Shown one piece after another: positions 1 through 8,267 of a stretch of DNA of 61,776 nt. Origin of the DNA: Planctomycetota bacterium (GTDB lineage: Bacteria > Planctomycetota > Planctomycetia > Pirellulales > UBA1268). A program made the position numbers and the translations under genes. The notes beneath the pieces were generated by a model that was not told where the DNA came from, made no database searches, and saw only the letters and a list, made by a program, of their open reading frames with translations. Position 1 is the first letter of the stretch, and each line of letters begins with the position of its first letter. The stretch is taken from positions 1-61,776 of the forward strand of contig JAPOIM010000013.1 in the NCBI GenBank assembly GCA_029978905.1, read 5' to 3'.

Positions 1-174
1 GATTTCGGATTACGTGTATCGCCGGCTCGGAGTCGGCAAAAGTCTCGTCGCAGGGCGAGGATACGCCCAAACGGTCCTCGAGCGTTCGCCAACGCCTCGC
101 CTCGTTACCAGCTTTTGCCGCATCATCGCCGCAGTTATCTCGAATGTGCTCTAGGGGCTGCGGTAACGTGCCGT
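1..174. other. Left-edge segment with no confident gene
   Basis: The reading frame starting at base 2 stays open until a TAG at 152-154. It could be the last 50 residues of a plus-strand gene that begins outside the window. Its third-position GC is only moderate and I recognise no motif, so I do not call it as a gene. Nothing else is seen before the mogA stop at 175. Confidence 0.3.
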
Positions 175-741
175 TCAGCTTCCCTTCGGGCGAAACGCCA
201 CCAGTCGTGCCGAGTGGGTCTGCAATCGCGGCGGTGAGGGGTGGTCGGTGTAGGCCAGGTCGATGCCGTAGGGAATCGCGGGAAACACCGCATCCAGGCA
301 CTCGCAAATGCTTTTGGGCCGCCCTGGGAGATTGACCACAAGTGCCCTCCCGCAAATGCCTGCTGTCTGACGCGAGAGGATGGCCGTGGGCACGTACTGC
401 AGCGACACCTGCCGCATGAGTTCGCCAAAGCCCGGCAGCATCTTTGAGCAGACGCGTTCGGTGGCTTCGGGCGTGACGTCACGCGGGGCGGGGCCCGTGC
501 CGCCGGTGGTTACGATCAGGCAGCAGCCGTCTTCTGCCATCGAGCGGATGGTCGAGGCAATCAGGTCGATGTCGTCAGGCACGATGCGTTCGTGCGGCTC
601 CCAGGCGGAGCTGAGCACCTCGGTGAGGTAGTCCCTGATTGCGGGGCCACCTTCATCGGCATACTCACCACGGCTCGCCCGATCCGAAACCGTGAGAATG
701 CCAATGCGGGCAGGCGGATGCGTAGGAGCAGGGGCGGTCAT
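175..741 (-). CDS. mogA: Molybdopterin adenylyltransferase (MogA/MoaB family)
   Basis: 188 residues. Enzymes of this family activate molybdopterin by adenylation before molybdenum insertion in molybdenum-cofactor synthesis, in the cytoplasm. The N-terminus carries the family signature TVSDRASRGEYADEGGP, and the nucleotide/MPT-binding motif GGTGPAPRDVTPEAT is intact near residues 80-95. The length is normal for a single-domain MogA/MoaB. The start lies 8 bases after the photolyase stop on the same strand, so it is probably the last gene of an aroG-photolyase-mogA transcript. The choice between MogA (adenylyltransferase) and MoaB (often inactive paralogue) rests on motifs alone. No other cofactor gene is adjacent; a MobA-like domain lies far away at 29.3 kb. 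Confidence 0.85.
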   Translation of the reverse strand: MTAPAPTHPPARIGILTVSDRASRGEYADEGGPAIRDYLTEVLSSAWEPHERIVPDDIDLIASTIRSMAEDGCCLIVTTGGTGPAPRDVTPEATERVCSKMLPGFGELMRQVSLQYVPTAILSRQTAGICGRALVVNLPGRPKSICECLDAVFPAIPYGIDLAYTDHPSPPRLQTHSARLVAFRPKGS

Positions 742-749
742 GGATGATC

Positions 750-2303
750 TCAGAGGCTGTTTCGGAGGTCGTCGGCCTGGCGACGGATGGTGCGAAGCTC
801 GTCTGCATCTTTGCGATCGACGTTCTTCAGCTGCATGGTCATGCGTTGGTTGGAGCCGAGCAGGCTGCGGTGGCGGGCGAGGAAGTCCCAGTAGAGTGTG
901 GTGAAGGGGCAGGCGTCAGGGCCGATCGCTTTCTTTGGATCGAAGCGGCATCCGCGGCAGGCGTTGCTCATGCGGTGGATGTAGGCACCGCTGGCACAGT
1001 AGGGCTTGGAGGCCATCACACCGCCGTCGGCGTACTGGCTCATGCCGAGGGTGTTGGGCAGTTCGACCCACTCCACCGCATCGACATACACCGCGAGATA
1101 CCAGCGGTGCACTTCGGCCGGATCGACGCCAAAGAGCATGGCGAAGAGTCCTGTGACCATCAGGCGCTGGATGTGGTGTGCGTAGCCGTACTCAAGGGTC
1201 TGGGTGATCGCATCCCGCAGGCACGCCATTTCGGTGTCGCCGGTCCAGTAGAGATTTGGCAGCGGTGCCTGTGCTCCCAGGTGGTTGCGGCGTTCATACT
1301 CCGGCATGAAATGCCAGTAGACACCCCGCACATACTCTCGCCAGCCGAGGATCTGCCGGATGAAGCCCTCCGTCGATTCGATGCCCACGGCTCCGTCGCG
1401 CCAGGCCGCTTCTGCAGCACTTACGATCGCGCGCGGGTCGAGCAGTTTCAGGTTCATCGCGGCGGAGAGTCGGGAGTGGTAGAGCCATGGTTCCCCGGTC
1501 CAGATCGCGTCTTGGTAGGTGCCAAAGCTCGGGAGTCGGTGCCGGATGAAGTCGTCAAGGGCCCGCCTCGCGTCTTCGGGCGTGACTGGCCAGTCGAACG
1601 CGTCGAGCGCGCCGGGATGGGAGGGAAACCGCGCCTGCACGAGGTCGATCACGTCGCGGGTGAGGGCGTCGGGTGTGAATCGGAGTGGCGCGGGCAGGTG
1701 TCCGGGGCCGCTCTTGGGGAAAGCACCGCGGTTGTCAGCGTCGTAGTTCCACGCGCCGCCTGCGGGCTCTCCGTTGTCCATGAGCACGTCAAACTGCTTG
1801 CGGAGCGGTCGGTAGAAGTACTCCAGCCGCAGCTGTTTGCGGCCGGCGGCATGCTCGGCAAAGCCCTCGGGTGTGGAGAAGAAGTGCCGGTCGGTGCGGA
1901 TCTCGAGGGGCACGCCAAGGAGGTCGGCGGCCGCGCGGAGGCTCTCCTGTACCCTCCATTCGCCTGGCTCAATGACGATCAGCCGCTCGGGACCCTGCGA
2001 AGCCTTGCGGAACACCTGCACGCTCACCGTCAGCGCGTCGGCAAGGCTTGTCGGCTCGCGATCGGCCTTGCACGGCGGGAGTTCCCGGTAGTCGACCTGC
2101 ACGCCCCGCGCGCGGAGCCGCTCCCGAAAATGCCGCATGGCTGAAAGGAAGACCACGATGCGGGCCTTGTGCGTCCAGACATGTTCCGACTCATGGGCCA
2201 CCTCGGCCATCCACACGCAGTCGACCGCAGGATCGAAGCCATCGAAGGCGGCGCTCGCCTCATCGAGCTGATCGCCAAGCACGAGCACGAGATTGCGAGG
2301 CAT
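750..2303 (-). CDS. Cryptochrome/photolyase-related protein (FeS-BCP / bacterial (6-4) photolyase type)
   Basis: 517 residues starting at ATG 2303 (MPRNLVLVLGDQLDE); the open frame extends 37 codons further upstream but into the aroG end, and the family begins with this LVLGDQL strand. Members of this deep-branching photolyase group bind FAD and a 4Fe-4S cluster and repair (6-4) photoproducts or act as light sensors. The N-terminal Rossmann-like antenna domain is followed by an all-helical FAD domain containing ESTEGFIRQILGWREYVRG. The C-terminus has cysteines in YCASGAY, NACRGCRF and DACPF, which fit the four cluster ligands. It starts 14 bases after the aroG stop. A repair role is inferred from family; a sensor role is possible. 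Confidence 0.88.
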   Translation of the reverse strand: MPRNLVLVLGDQLDEASAAFDGFDPAVDCVWMAEVAHESEHVWTHKARIVVFLSAMRHFRERLRARGVQVDYRELPPCKADREPTSLADALTVSVQVFRKASQGPERLIVIEPGEWRVQESLRAAADLLGVPLEIRTDRHFFSTPEGFAEHAAGRKQLRLEYFYRPLRKQFDVLMDNGEPAGGAWNYDADNRGAFPKSGPGHLPAPLRFTPDALTRDVIDLVQARFPSHPGALDAFDWPVTPEDARRALDDFIRHRLPSFGTYQDAIWTGEPWLYHSRLSAAMNLKLLDPRAIVSAAEAAWRDGAVGIESTEGFIRQILGWREYVRGVYWHFMPEYERRNHLGAQAPLPNLYWTGDTEMACLRDAITQTLEYGYAHHIQRLMVTGLFAMLFGVDPAEVHRWYLAVYVDAVEWVELPNTLGMSQYADGGVMASKPYCASGAYIHRMSNACRGCRFDPKKAIGPDACPFTTLYWDFLARHRSLLGSNQRMTMQLKNVDRKDADELRTIRRQADDLRNSL

Positions 2304-2317
2304 GGGGGCGATCCTGC

Positions 2318-3382
2318 TCAGGGCGTGTGTGCCGATGCGAGCGACCGCAGGAGCTCGTCGGTTTCCTCCCAGCCGATGCAGGCATCGGTGATCGACTGGC
2401 CGTAGGCCAGGCACGAAGGATCGCTGCAGTCCTGCCGGCCTTCCACGAGGTGGCTTTCGATCATGGCGCCGACAATCACGGATGAACCGGCGGCGCGCTG
2501 CGCGAGAATGCTCTGCACCACCTCCCGCTGCCGGCGATGATCTTTGCCGCTGTTGCCATGGGAGCAGTCGACCATCAGCCGTTCGTTGACGCCTGCCTTG
2601 CGGAGCGCGGCTACTGCCACCGCGACGGATTCCGGATCGTCGTTGCGGCCACGGTCCGAGCCTCGCAGGATCAGGTGGCAGTCGGGGTTGCCGGTGGTTT
2701 CGACGATGGCCACCATCCCTTGCTTGGTGACCGAGAGGAAATGGTGGCTCTTGGAGGCGGCGCGAATTGCATCGATCGCGATCCCCACACGGCCGTCCGT
2801 GCCGTTCTTAAAACCGACAGCGCATGAGAGGCCGCTGGCGAGCTCTCGGTGGATCTGGCTCTCTGTGGTCCGAGCCCCGATCGCCCCCCAGCTGACGAGA
2901 TCGGCGATGAACTGTGGCGTGATCGTGTCGAGAAACTCACACCCGACGGCGAGGTCGAGTTTGGCGATGTCGATCAGCAGACCTCGCGCCGCATGCAGGC
3001 CGCGGTTGATGTTGAAGCTTTCGTCGAGGTCGGGGTCGTTGATCAGCCCCTTCCAGCCCACGGTGGTCCGCGGTTTCTCGAAGTAGACCCGCATCACGAT
3101 CTTGAGCGAACCGGCAAGCTCGTGGGCCAGCGGTGCCAATCGGTTGGCGTATTCGCGGGCGGCTGTAACGTCGTGAATCGAGCAGGGACCGACCACCACC
3201 AGCAGCCGGGGATCGTCGCCGCGGAGGATCCGCTGCACCTCCTCGCGATGCCGGCTGATCGATGTCGCCAAGTCATCGGTGACCGGCATCTCTTCTAAGA
3301 GAATCGCCGGAGGAATGAGCGGTCGGAGTTTCTTGATCCGAAGGTCGTCGATGCGGGGGTGATCCCCAATGTCTTCAAGCAT
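2318..3382 (-). CDS. aroG: 3-deoxy-7-phosphoheptulonate (DAHP) synthase, class I
   Basis: 354 residues, normal for the AroF/G/H family. It condenses phosphoenolpyruvate and erythrose 4-phosphate, the first step of the shikimate pathway to aromatic amino acids. Visible signatures are VVVGPCSIHD (around residues 63-72), MRVYFEKPRTTVGWKG, GARTTESQIHRELASG, the substrate-binding KNGTDG, the HLILRGS strand and the metal-ligand region MVDCSHGNSGKDH. Which aromatic amino acid inhibits it cannot be read with confidence. First gene of a tight minus-strand group with the photolyase and mogA. No clear Shine-Dalgarno sequence precedes the ATG. Confidence 0.93.
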   Translation of the reverse strand: MLEDIGDHPRIDDLRIKKLRPLIPPAILLEEMPVTDDLATSISRHREEVQRILRGDDPRLLVVVGPCSIHDVTAAREYANRLAPLAHELAGSLKIVMRVYFEKPRTTVGWKGLINDPDLDESFNINRGLHAARGLLIDIAKLDLAVGCEFLDTITPQFIADLVSWGAIGARTTESQIHRELASGLSCAVGFKNGTDGRVGIAIDAIRAASKSHHFLSVTKQGMVAIVETTGNPDCHLILRGSDRGRNDDPESVAVAVAALRKAGVNERLMVDCSHGNSGKDHRRQREVVQSILAQRAAGSSVIVGAMIESHLVEGRQDCSDPSCLAYGQSITDACIGWEETDELLRSLASAHTP

Positions 3383-3510
3383 GAATCCGCGGCGCGAAAG
3401 GGAGGAGGCACGGTCGTGTCAAGCGGAACCATCGCCGCGGGACCACTGCATTATGTCGTCCCCAAGGCGACTGCCAACGGCCTTTCCCGCCAAGGCCCAC
3501 GAACGGACTG

Positions 3511-3534
3511 CTGAGCCGGGGTCGGCTGGCTCAG
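3511..3534 (-). terminator. Stem-loop after xseB (possible terminator or 3' end)
   Basis: CTGAGCC at 3511-3517 pairs perfectly with GGCTCAG at 3528-3534 across a 10-base loop. It lies 7 bases past the xseB stop on the minus strand. There is no following U-tract, so intrinsic termination is uncertain; it may only protect the 3' end of the transcript. Confidence 0.35.
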
Positions 3535-3541
3535 GAGCGTT

Positions 3542-3823
3542 TCAGGTGTCGTCGTGTGCGGCGTCTTCGGCGATCGCTTCTTTGTGCCGCTCGAGTTCCT
3601 CAAAGACGGTGGTGATCTCTTGCCGCGTCGCTTTCAGCGTGGCATGCATCGCCATGATCAAGGCCGCGGCTTCTCGGGCTTCGCTGGCCAGTTCGTCCAT
3701 CGGCGTGTCGGAGTTGTCGAGCCGCACCAAGATCTCGTCGAGCCGCGACTCCTTGGCTTCGTAACTGAGCGTGGCGAGGGGATCGTCGGCGTCGGCGTCT
3801 CTGGCAACGGATTTCTTGGCCAT
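3542..3823 (-). CDS. xseB: Exodeoxyribonuclease VII small subunit
   Basis: 93 residues. XseB is the small helical subunit that coats the extended helices of XseA in the single-strand-specific exonuclease VII. The family core is recognisable: LSYEAKESRLDEILVRLDN near residues 18-36, followed by MDELASEAREAAALI and a long charged helix ending in an acidic tail. The length is typical. The start follows the xseA stop by only 2 bases, so the two subunits are almost certainly translated from one transcript in the order xseA-xseB. Confidence 0.9.
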   Translation of the reverse strand: MAKKSVARDADADDPLATLSYEAKESRLDEILVRLDNSDTPMDELASEAREAAALIMAMHATLKATRQEITTVFEELERHKEAIAEDAAHDDT

Positions 3824-3825
3824 TC

Positions 3826-5328
3826 CTAAGGACTCCCAGGTGAGGGTGGAGGGTCGTGGTCGGGGTTGCTCGGGGCGATCGACTCAACCTGACTGGTGAT
3901 CGTGCCGTCGGCGAGCGTGGTTGTCAGCCGCTGGCCCATTGCGATCGCGGCGACATTGCGGATCGGAGCCCCGTCGGCATCACGGAGCAAGGCATAGCCG
4001 CGGCGGAGCACGCGTTCGGGACGGAGCGCATCCAGCCGGCTCTCGGCGTTTTTGAGGCGTCCTTCTGCAGTCGTCACCGCGTGGGTGTAGCGGGGCTGCC
4101 GCAGCCGCTGGGTGAGGCCCGCGAGGTGGACGTGGCGTTGCTGCAGGCCCACGTGGGCTGCGTGCAGGGCCCGCTGTGCTGCGTCGGCAACATGGCTGTT
4201 TGCGTCGCGGACGCGATGCACCGTACCGGAGCGCAGTGCGGCAGTGGCCTCGGCAAGACGGCTGTCTCTGGAGAAGGTGGCGCGAAAAGCGGCGGCTCGC
4301 AGCAGGGAAAGGTGCGTGGCGAGTTGCGACTCCGCCAAGGAGAGGAGCTTGCGGGTCCCCTGCACCAGCCCAACGCCCGACCGCTCGAGGCTTCGCTCAG
4401 CAAGTTCGATCGGCCGTCGTGAGAGCGTCGCAAGCCGGTCTGTGGCGATCTGCAGGCGGTCGTCGAGGCCAGCGATCTGTTGCACGAGGGATTCGGCGAG
4501 AGCTGTGGGTGTCTTGAACGCATGGTGGGCCACATGATCCAGCACGCCGGTGTCGATCTCATGGCCAATACCCACCCACACCGGCACCGGCATCTCGGCA
4601 ACCCGACGAGCCACGGCTTCGTTGTCGAACCAAGCCAAGTCGACCGGTGACCCACCGCCGCGGACGATCGCCACGAGGGAGACTGGGAGTTGTGAAAGGT
4701 CGTTGAGCGCCTGCACCACCTCGTCTTCGAGGCGTTCCCCCTGCATGGCGGCCGAGGCCAGAATCACGCGAAAGCTGTAGGGACTCTCGGCGATCGTGCG
4801 GAGAAAGTCGTTGGCCGCCGCAGAACCCGCCGCCGTGATGAGCCCGATGGTTAAGGGGGCCACCGGGAGAGGCAGCAATCCGTTGGCGTCGAGTAGCCCT
4901 GCCGCAGCGAGCCGCTCGAGGATGAGCCGCCGGTTGCGGTCGATGTGCGCTTCGCCAAAGTTCGGATCGACATCGTGGATTTGGAGCGAAAGACCGTGCA
5001 CTTCGTGGTACGTGACGGAGCACAGCACACAAATGTCCCGGTTGCCTTCGAGCAATTCGCTGGATCCGGCGCGTGCGAGCTTCTGGCGGATTTCGGTCAG
5101 CGTCGATCGCCAGATCACGGCACTCATCTTGGCGACGGTCTGGCCGTCGTCGTCGATGTCGAGCAGTTCACCGTAGAAATGGCCGGAGCGGGCAGCGGAT
5201 CGCGCGACGAGTTGGGCCTGCACCCAAAATCGCTTGGAAGAGACCTCGAGCAACAGGTCGCGGATGCGGCCGGTGACGGCGGCAAGCCGGAAAATCCGGG
5301 GCGGCTGAGAGGCGGGGCGGTCGGTCAC
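3826..5328 (-). CDS. xseA: Exodeoxyribonuclease VII large subunit
   Basis: 500 residues from GTG 5328. An ATG at 5397 would add 23 residues, but the GTG start matches the usual family position, about ten residues before the conserved IFRLAAVTGRIRDLL segment. The protein has an N-terminal OB-fold for single-stranded DNA binding (about residues 10-110), a catalytic domain with GLITAAGSAAANDFL and IVRGGGSPVDLAWFDNE and the region GIGHEIDTGVLDHVAH, long helices, and a C-terminal strand RGYALLRDADGAPI. It degrades single-stranded DNA into acid-soluble oligonucleotides and contributes to repair. It forms an operon with xseB and is divergent from the DUF1559 gene. Confidence 0.92.
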   Translation of the reverse strand: MTDRPASQPPRIFRLAAVTGRIRDLLLEVSSKRFWVQAQLVARSAARSGHFYGELLDIDDDGQTVAKMSAVIWRSTLTEIRQKLARAGSSELLEGNRDICVLCSVTYHEVHGLSLQIHDVDPNFGEAHIDRNRRLILERLAAAGLLDANGLLPLPVAPLTIGLITAAGSAAANDFLRTIAESPYSFRVILASAAMQGERLEDEVVQALNDLSQLPVSLVAIVRGGGSPVDLAWFDNEAVARRVAEMPVPVWVGIGHEIDTGVLDHVAHHAFKTPTALAESLVQQIAGLDDRLQIATDRLATLSRRPIELAERSLERSGVGLVQGTRKLLSLAESQLATHLSLLRAAAFRATFSRDSRLAEATAALRSGTVHRVRDANSHVADAAQRALHAAHVGLQQRHVHLAGLTQRLRQPRYTHAVTTAEGRLKNAESRLDALRPERVLRRGYALLRDADGAPIRNVAAIAMGQRLTTTLADGTITSQVESIAPSNPDHDPPPSPGSP

Positions 5329-5393
5329 GGCGGCAGTCTTCAGGAAACGGACAACATCGGAAAAAGGCCATGACTGGCGGGTGTGCGAAAAGT

Positions 5394-5423
5394 GCACAAA
5401 TGAACATGTCGTGAGTTTTGTGC
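5394..5423. promoter_or_regulatory. Inverted repeat upstream of xseA
   Basis: GCACAAA (5394-5400) and TTTGTGC (5417-5423) form a perfect 7-bp inverted repeat with a 16-base spacer in the divergent region between xseA and the DUF1559 gene. It could be an operator. A chance occurrence is possible, and it would overlap the xseA start if ATG 5397 were used. Confidence 0.25.
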
Positions 5424-5460
5424 GGATCCAGGGAGACTGTCAACTGGTGACACCGAACAC

Positions 5461-5487
5461 TTGACTGCCCTGAGACGGATCGATACT
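5461..5487 (+). promoter_or_regulatory. Candidate sigma-70 promoter of the DUF1559 gene
   Basis: TTGACT at 5461-5466 and GATACT at 5482-5487, with a short 15-base spacer, give a near-consensus -35/-10 pair. The expected 5' leader to ATG 5557 is about 60 bases and includes AGGAAA at 5545-5550. The spacer is shorter than the usual 17, so confidence is limited. Confidence 0.4.
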
Positions 5488-5556
5488 CTTCTTGCAAGTG
5501 TATTGCATGTGCGTTCGGGACCGCGAGCGGCCGCTCGTGACCACAGGAAACGACCA

Positions 5557-6453
5557 ATGACGTCAGCAAACCATCTTCGCGCGAGAGCATCATCGTCTTG
5601 GCAGCGGTGTGGCAGCGGTGGCGCCCGCGGCTTCACGCTTGTGGAGTTGCTGGTGGTGATCGCGATCATCGGCACGCTGATGGGCCTCCTCCTGCCGGCG
5701 GTGCAGTCGGCGAGGGCTGCCGCCCGTCGCACGCAGTGCAGCAACAGCATCCGCCAGGTGACCCTCGGCGTCCTGATGTATGCCGATGCCCATCGCGGTC
5801 TCTTTCCTTCGGGCGAGCACCCAGGCCACGAAGGTCACAACGACCATTACCAAACTTTCGCGTCGGCGGACGACGACGATCATGACCACGATGCCGAAGA
5901 ACATCATCTCCACTGGATTGGGGCGATCGCGCCATTTGTCGAGCGGGTCGACTCGATTCGCATTTGCCCCGACGACCCACTCGGCGACCTGAGGATGCGG
6001 GGCCTGCCTGGCTCAGGACTCGCCTATCTGGATCCGCTCCATCCCGACGAAGACGAGCGGTTCACACCCAAGACCAGCTACGTTGCCAATGGCTATTTTG
6101 CGTTCAGTGACGAGCCGGGCGAGACTGGTATTCGTTCCCTGGAACAGATCCGCGCCCGCTCCAAGACGATCATGCTCTTTGAGAAGTTTTCCAACCCGTT
6201 GGTGCTGACCGACCAGCATCTGCAGGAGGAAGACCTGCTTGGGCCGCACTACGACCACACCCACTCGCCGCACTGGTTCCACCATTTCCCGGAGCGTGAC
6301 GAAGTGCTCGAGGAGATTGCCAGCGACATCCAGTTGGCCCGACATGGCACGGGCAGCCATTTTGCCTACGCCGATGGCCACGTGGCCCTGGTCCAAGAAG
6401 GGGCCATTCGGGAGTGGGTGGACCGCGGGTTCGACTTCTCCAAGCCGCAGTAA
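5557..6453 (+). CDS. DUF1559 domain protein with prepilin N-terminal methylation motif
   Basis: 298 residues from ATG 5557, preceded by AGGAAA at 6 bases. A TTG-initiated longer frame is unlikely. The prepilin signal is classic: a basic leader, then G25|[14 protein letters not shown] with Glu at mature position 5, so a prepilin peptidase should cleave before Phe26. The mature part is a pseudopilin-like stalk plus the DUF1559 domain that is massively expanded in Planctomycetes. The C-terminal H-X9-DG motif is present ([12 protein letters not shown]). Unusual for the family is a His/Asp-rich loop at residues 88-119 and a second histidine cluster ([16 protein letters not shown]), suggesting metal binding (inference). 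It may use the GspE-like ATPase at 40.1 kb, but that is unproven. Product function is unknown for the family. Confidence 0.9.
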   Translation: MTSANHLRARASSSWQRCGSGGARGFTLVELLVVIAIIGTLMGLLLPAVQSARAAARRTQCSNSIRQVTLGVLMYADAHRGLFPSGEHPGHEGHNDHYQTFASADDDDHDHDAEEHHLHWIGAIAPFVERVDSIRICPDDPLGDLRMRGLPGSGLAYLDPLHPDEDERFTPKTSYVANGYFAFSDEPGETGIRSLEQIRARSKTIMLFEKFSNPLVLTDQHLQEEDLLGPHYDHTHSPHWFHHFPERDEVLEEIASDIQLARHGTGSHFAYADGHVALVQEGAIREWVDRGFDFSKPQ

Positions 6454-6577
6454 AAGGGCATTTCGTCGAAAATCCAGCGGCGGACTGGCCAAAACGAAAA
6501 TGCTGGTTACGCGGTGATTGCGGCTGCGGTTCTTCTTTCAGACACCTGCTGTTCGGCAGACCTGAGAGGACTCCCCC

Positions 6578-7561
6578 ATGATCGCGATTGCATCACCAGC
6601 GGCGAAGAAGTTGTCTCGTTCCCAGTCCGTTCACAAGACCGTCAGGAAGCCTGCCCGCAAGACGGAGCTGCAGCAGCTCCGCGATGCCTTCTTCGAACGG
6701 CCGATCGACTTCATCCCCTGCAAGGACTTTGCCAGGAAAAACGCCGAACGTCTGGCGAGCACGCCGCCCGCGGAGGCCGATGTGCCTCTCAATGAAGAGG
6801 GAGGAGTGCGTTCGGCGGTGGGGCCAATCGCTCCCTACATCGCCCGACTCTACGACGGCCGACTGCTGACGAAGGATGAAGAGCAGTTCTACTTTCGTCG
6901 CATGAACTGGCTGAAGTACCGAGCGGCCAAGGTCCGCCGCAGCCTCGACCGGCAGCGTGTCACGCGGAAGCAGATGCAGCAGGTGCAGGCGCTGCTTGAT
7001 GAAGCCGACGCGGTGAACTCATTGATCATCACGGCAAACCTCCGTCTCGTGGTGTCGATCGCCAAGAAGTTTGTGACGTCGGAACTGCTGTTCGAGGATT
7101 TGGTGAGCGAAGGCAACCTCGCGTTGATGCGGAGCGTTGAGAAGTTCAACTTCGCCTTGGGCAACCGCTTCAGTACGTACGCCACGTATGCCATCCAGCG
7201 GCACTTCTATCGACTCTCGCAACGTTCGCGGAAGCAGTGGAATCGGTTTGTGTCTGACGACACGGCCCTGCAGGCCCTTTCGGCGAGCGAGCGAGACACC
7301 GAACTCTGCACAGCCGCGCAGATCGATGAGCTGAAGCAGACCTTTGGTCAGTTCCTTGAAGAACTCGAGCCGCGGGAGAAACAGATCGTGGTGGCCCGCT
7401 TCGGCTTTGATGGCGAGGCACCACGGACGTTTCGCGAACTTGGCAGCGAGATGGGGGTCTGCAAGGAGCGGATCCGCCAGATCCAAGGCCGAGCGATGGA
7501 CAAGCTGCGGCGGATGGCCGAAGACGCGCGGCTGGCCCAGACGGTGGGAGATTGGTTGTAA
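6578..7561 (+). CDS. Sigma-70 family RNA polymerase sigma factor (alternative, planctomycete type)
   Basis: 327 residues. Region 2 spans about 145-215 (ANLRLVVSIAKKF, LFEDLVSEGNLALMRSVEKF, NRFSTYATYAIQRHFYR) and region 4 about 265-320 (LEPREKQIVVARFGF, a helix-turn-helix ending in CKERIRQIQGRAMDKLR). It therefore resembles group 2/3 factors rather than ECF factors, because a region between 2 and 4 is retained. The promoter-melting segment that usually reads TYATWWIRQAI is changed to TYATYAIQRHF, so the -10 recognition or melting properties may differ from RpoD. The N-terminal 90 residues are basic and unlike region 1.1. GAGAGGA at 6565-6571 serves as Shine-Dalgarno. Its regulon is unknown. 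Confidence 0.88.
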   Translation: MIAIASPAAKKLSRSQSVHKTVRKPARKTELQQLRDAFFERPIDFIPCKDFARKNAERLASTPPAEADVPLNEEGGVRSAVGPIAPYIARLYDGRLLTKDEEQFYFRRMNWLKYRAAKVRRSLDRQRVTRKQMQQVQALLDEADAVNSLIITANLRLVVSIAKKFVTSELLFEDLVSEGNLALMRSVEKFNFALGNRFSTYATYAIQRHFYRLSQRSRKQWNRFVSDDTALQALSASERDTELCTAAQIDELKQTFGQFLEELEPREKQIVVARFGFDGEAPRTFRELGSEMGVCKERIRQIQGRAMDKLRRMAEDARLAQTVGDWL

Positions 7562-7608
7562 TGTCCGTTTCCCCGGCTGGTCTGCTTGGCTCTTGGTGAG
7601 TTGGTCGC

Positions 7609-8109
7609 ATGAGATGGTGCGGAGACGACAGGCCCCCGGCCGCTACCAAGGCGCTCTCGATCGTGCTGATCGTGCACCTCGTCGCGACAGTCTTCATGGC
7701 CGGTGTGATCTGGTATGTCCAACTCGTGCACTACCCCTTGATGGCGGGCTGGCCCCACGACGATTTCCCTCGTTGGGAGGCGGCTCACCGCGAGCAGACA
7801 GGGCTGGTCGTGGTGCCGGCGATGCTGCTGGAGGGGGTGACCTTGGGTGTGTTGCTCGTGCGCCGGCCGAGTGCCGTGCCCGCTTGGCTCCTGTGGGCCG
7901 GTGCGGCGATGCTCGCGGCGATCTGGGCGAGCACGTTCGCGATTCAGGTGCCGTTGCACGAGAGGCTGGCGAGCGGATGGGATGCGGAGAGCCACGCCCA
8001 GCTCGTGCAGACCAACTGGCTGCGAACGGTGCTCTGGTCGGCCCGGGTGGCGGTGGCGTGCAGCCTGCTGTGGCAGGCAGGCAACCGGTTCGAGCGTGCG
8101 GTGGGGTGA
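7609..8109 (+). CDS. Four-helix integral membrane protein of unknown function
   Basis: 166 residues with four predicted membrane segments at about residues 14-38, 64-83, 90-110 and 137-155. The loop after the first helix carries YVQLVHYPL, and the second helix begins TGLVVVPAMLLEG; similar short motifs recur in uncharacterised bacterial membrane proteins I remember, but I cannot name the family. It starts 47 bases after the sigma-factor stop on the same strand and could be cotranscribed with it. No catalytic motif is visible. An anti-sigma role would be speculation, since no sigma-binding domain is apparent. Confidence 0.7.
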   Translation: MRWCGDDRPPAATKALSIVLIVHLVATVFMAGVIWYVQLVHYPLMAGWPHDDFPRWEAAHREQTGLVVVPAMLLEGVTLGVLLVRRPSAVPAWLLWAGAAMLAAIWASTFAIQVPLHERLASGWDAESHAQLVQTNWLRTVLWSARVAVACSLLWQAGNRFERAVG

Positions 8110-8267
8110 CGCGGGCCCTGGGCTTACACGTATCCGTGAAATCCGCGAAAAACTCGCCTTGCCACGACCGGCTCAACCCCCTAACTTCCCACGCCCAACG
8201 AAGCAAAAAGGTCGCGTTCTTCCTCGCGTGAGTGGCAGGAAGGTGGCCGGAAGGGAGGCTGCTTTCG

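Noticed and set aside
744-2144. 466-codon plus-strand open frame
   Set aside because: It is antisense to the photolyase gene, whose FAD and FeS motifs are clear; no motif supports the plus frame.
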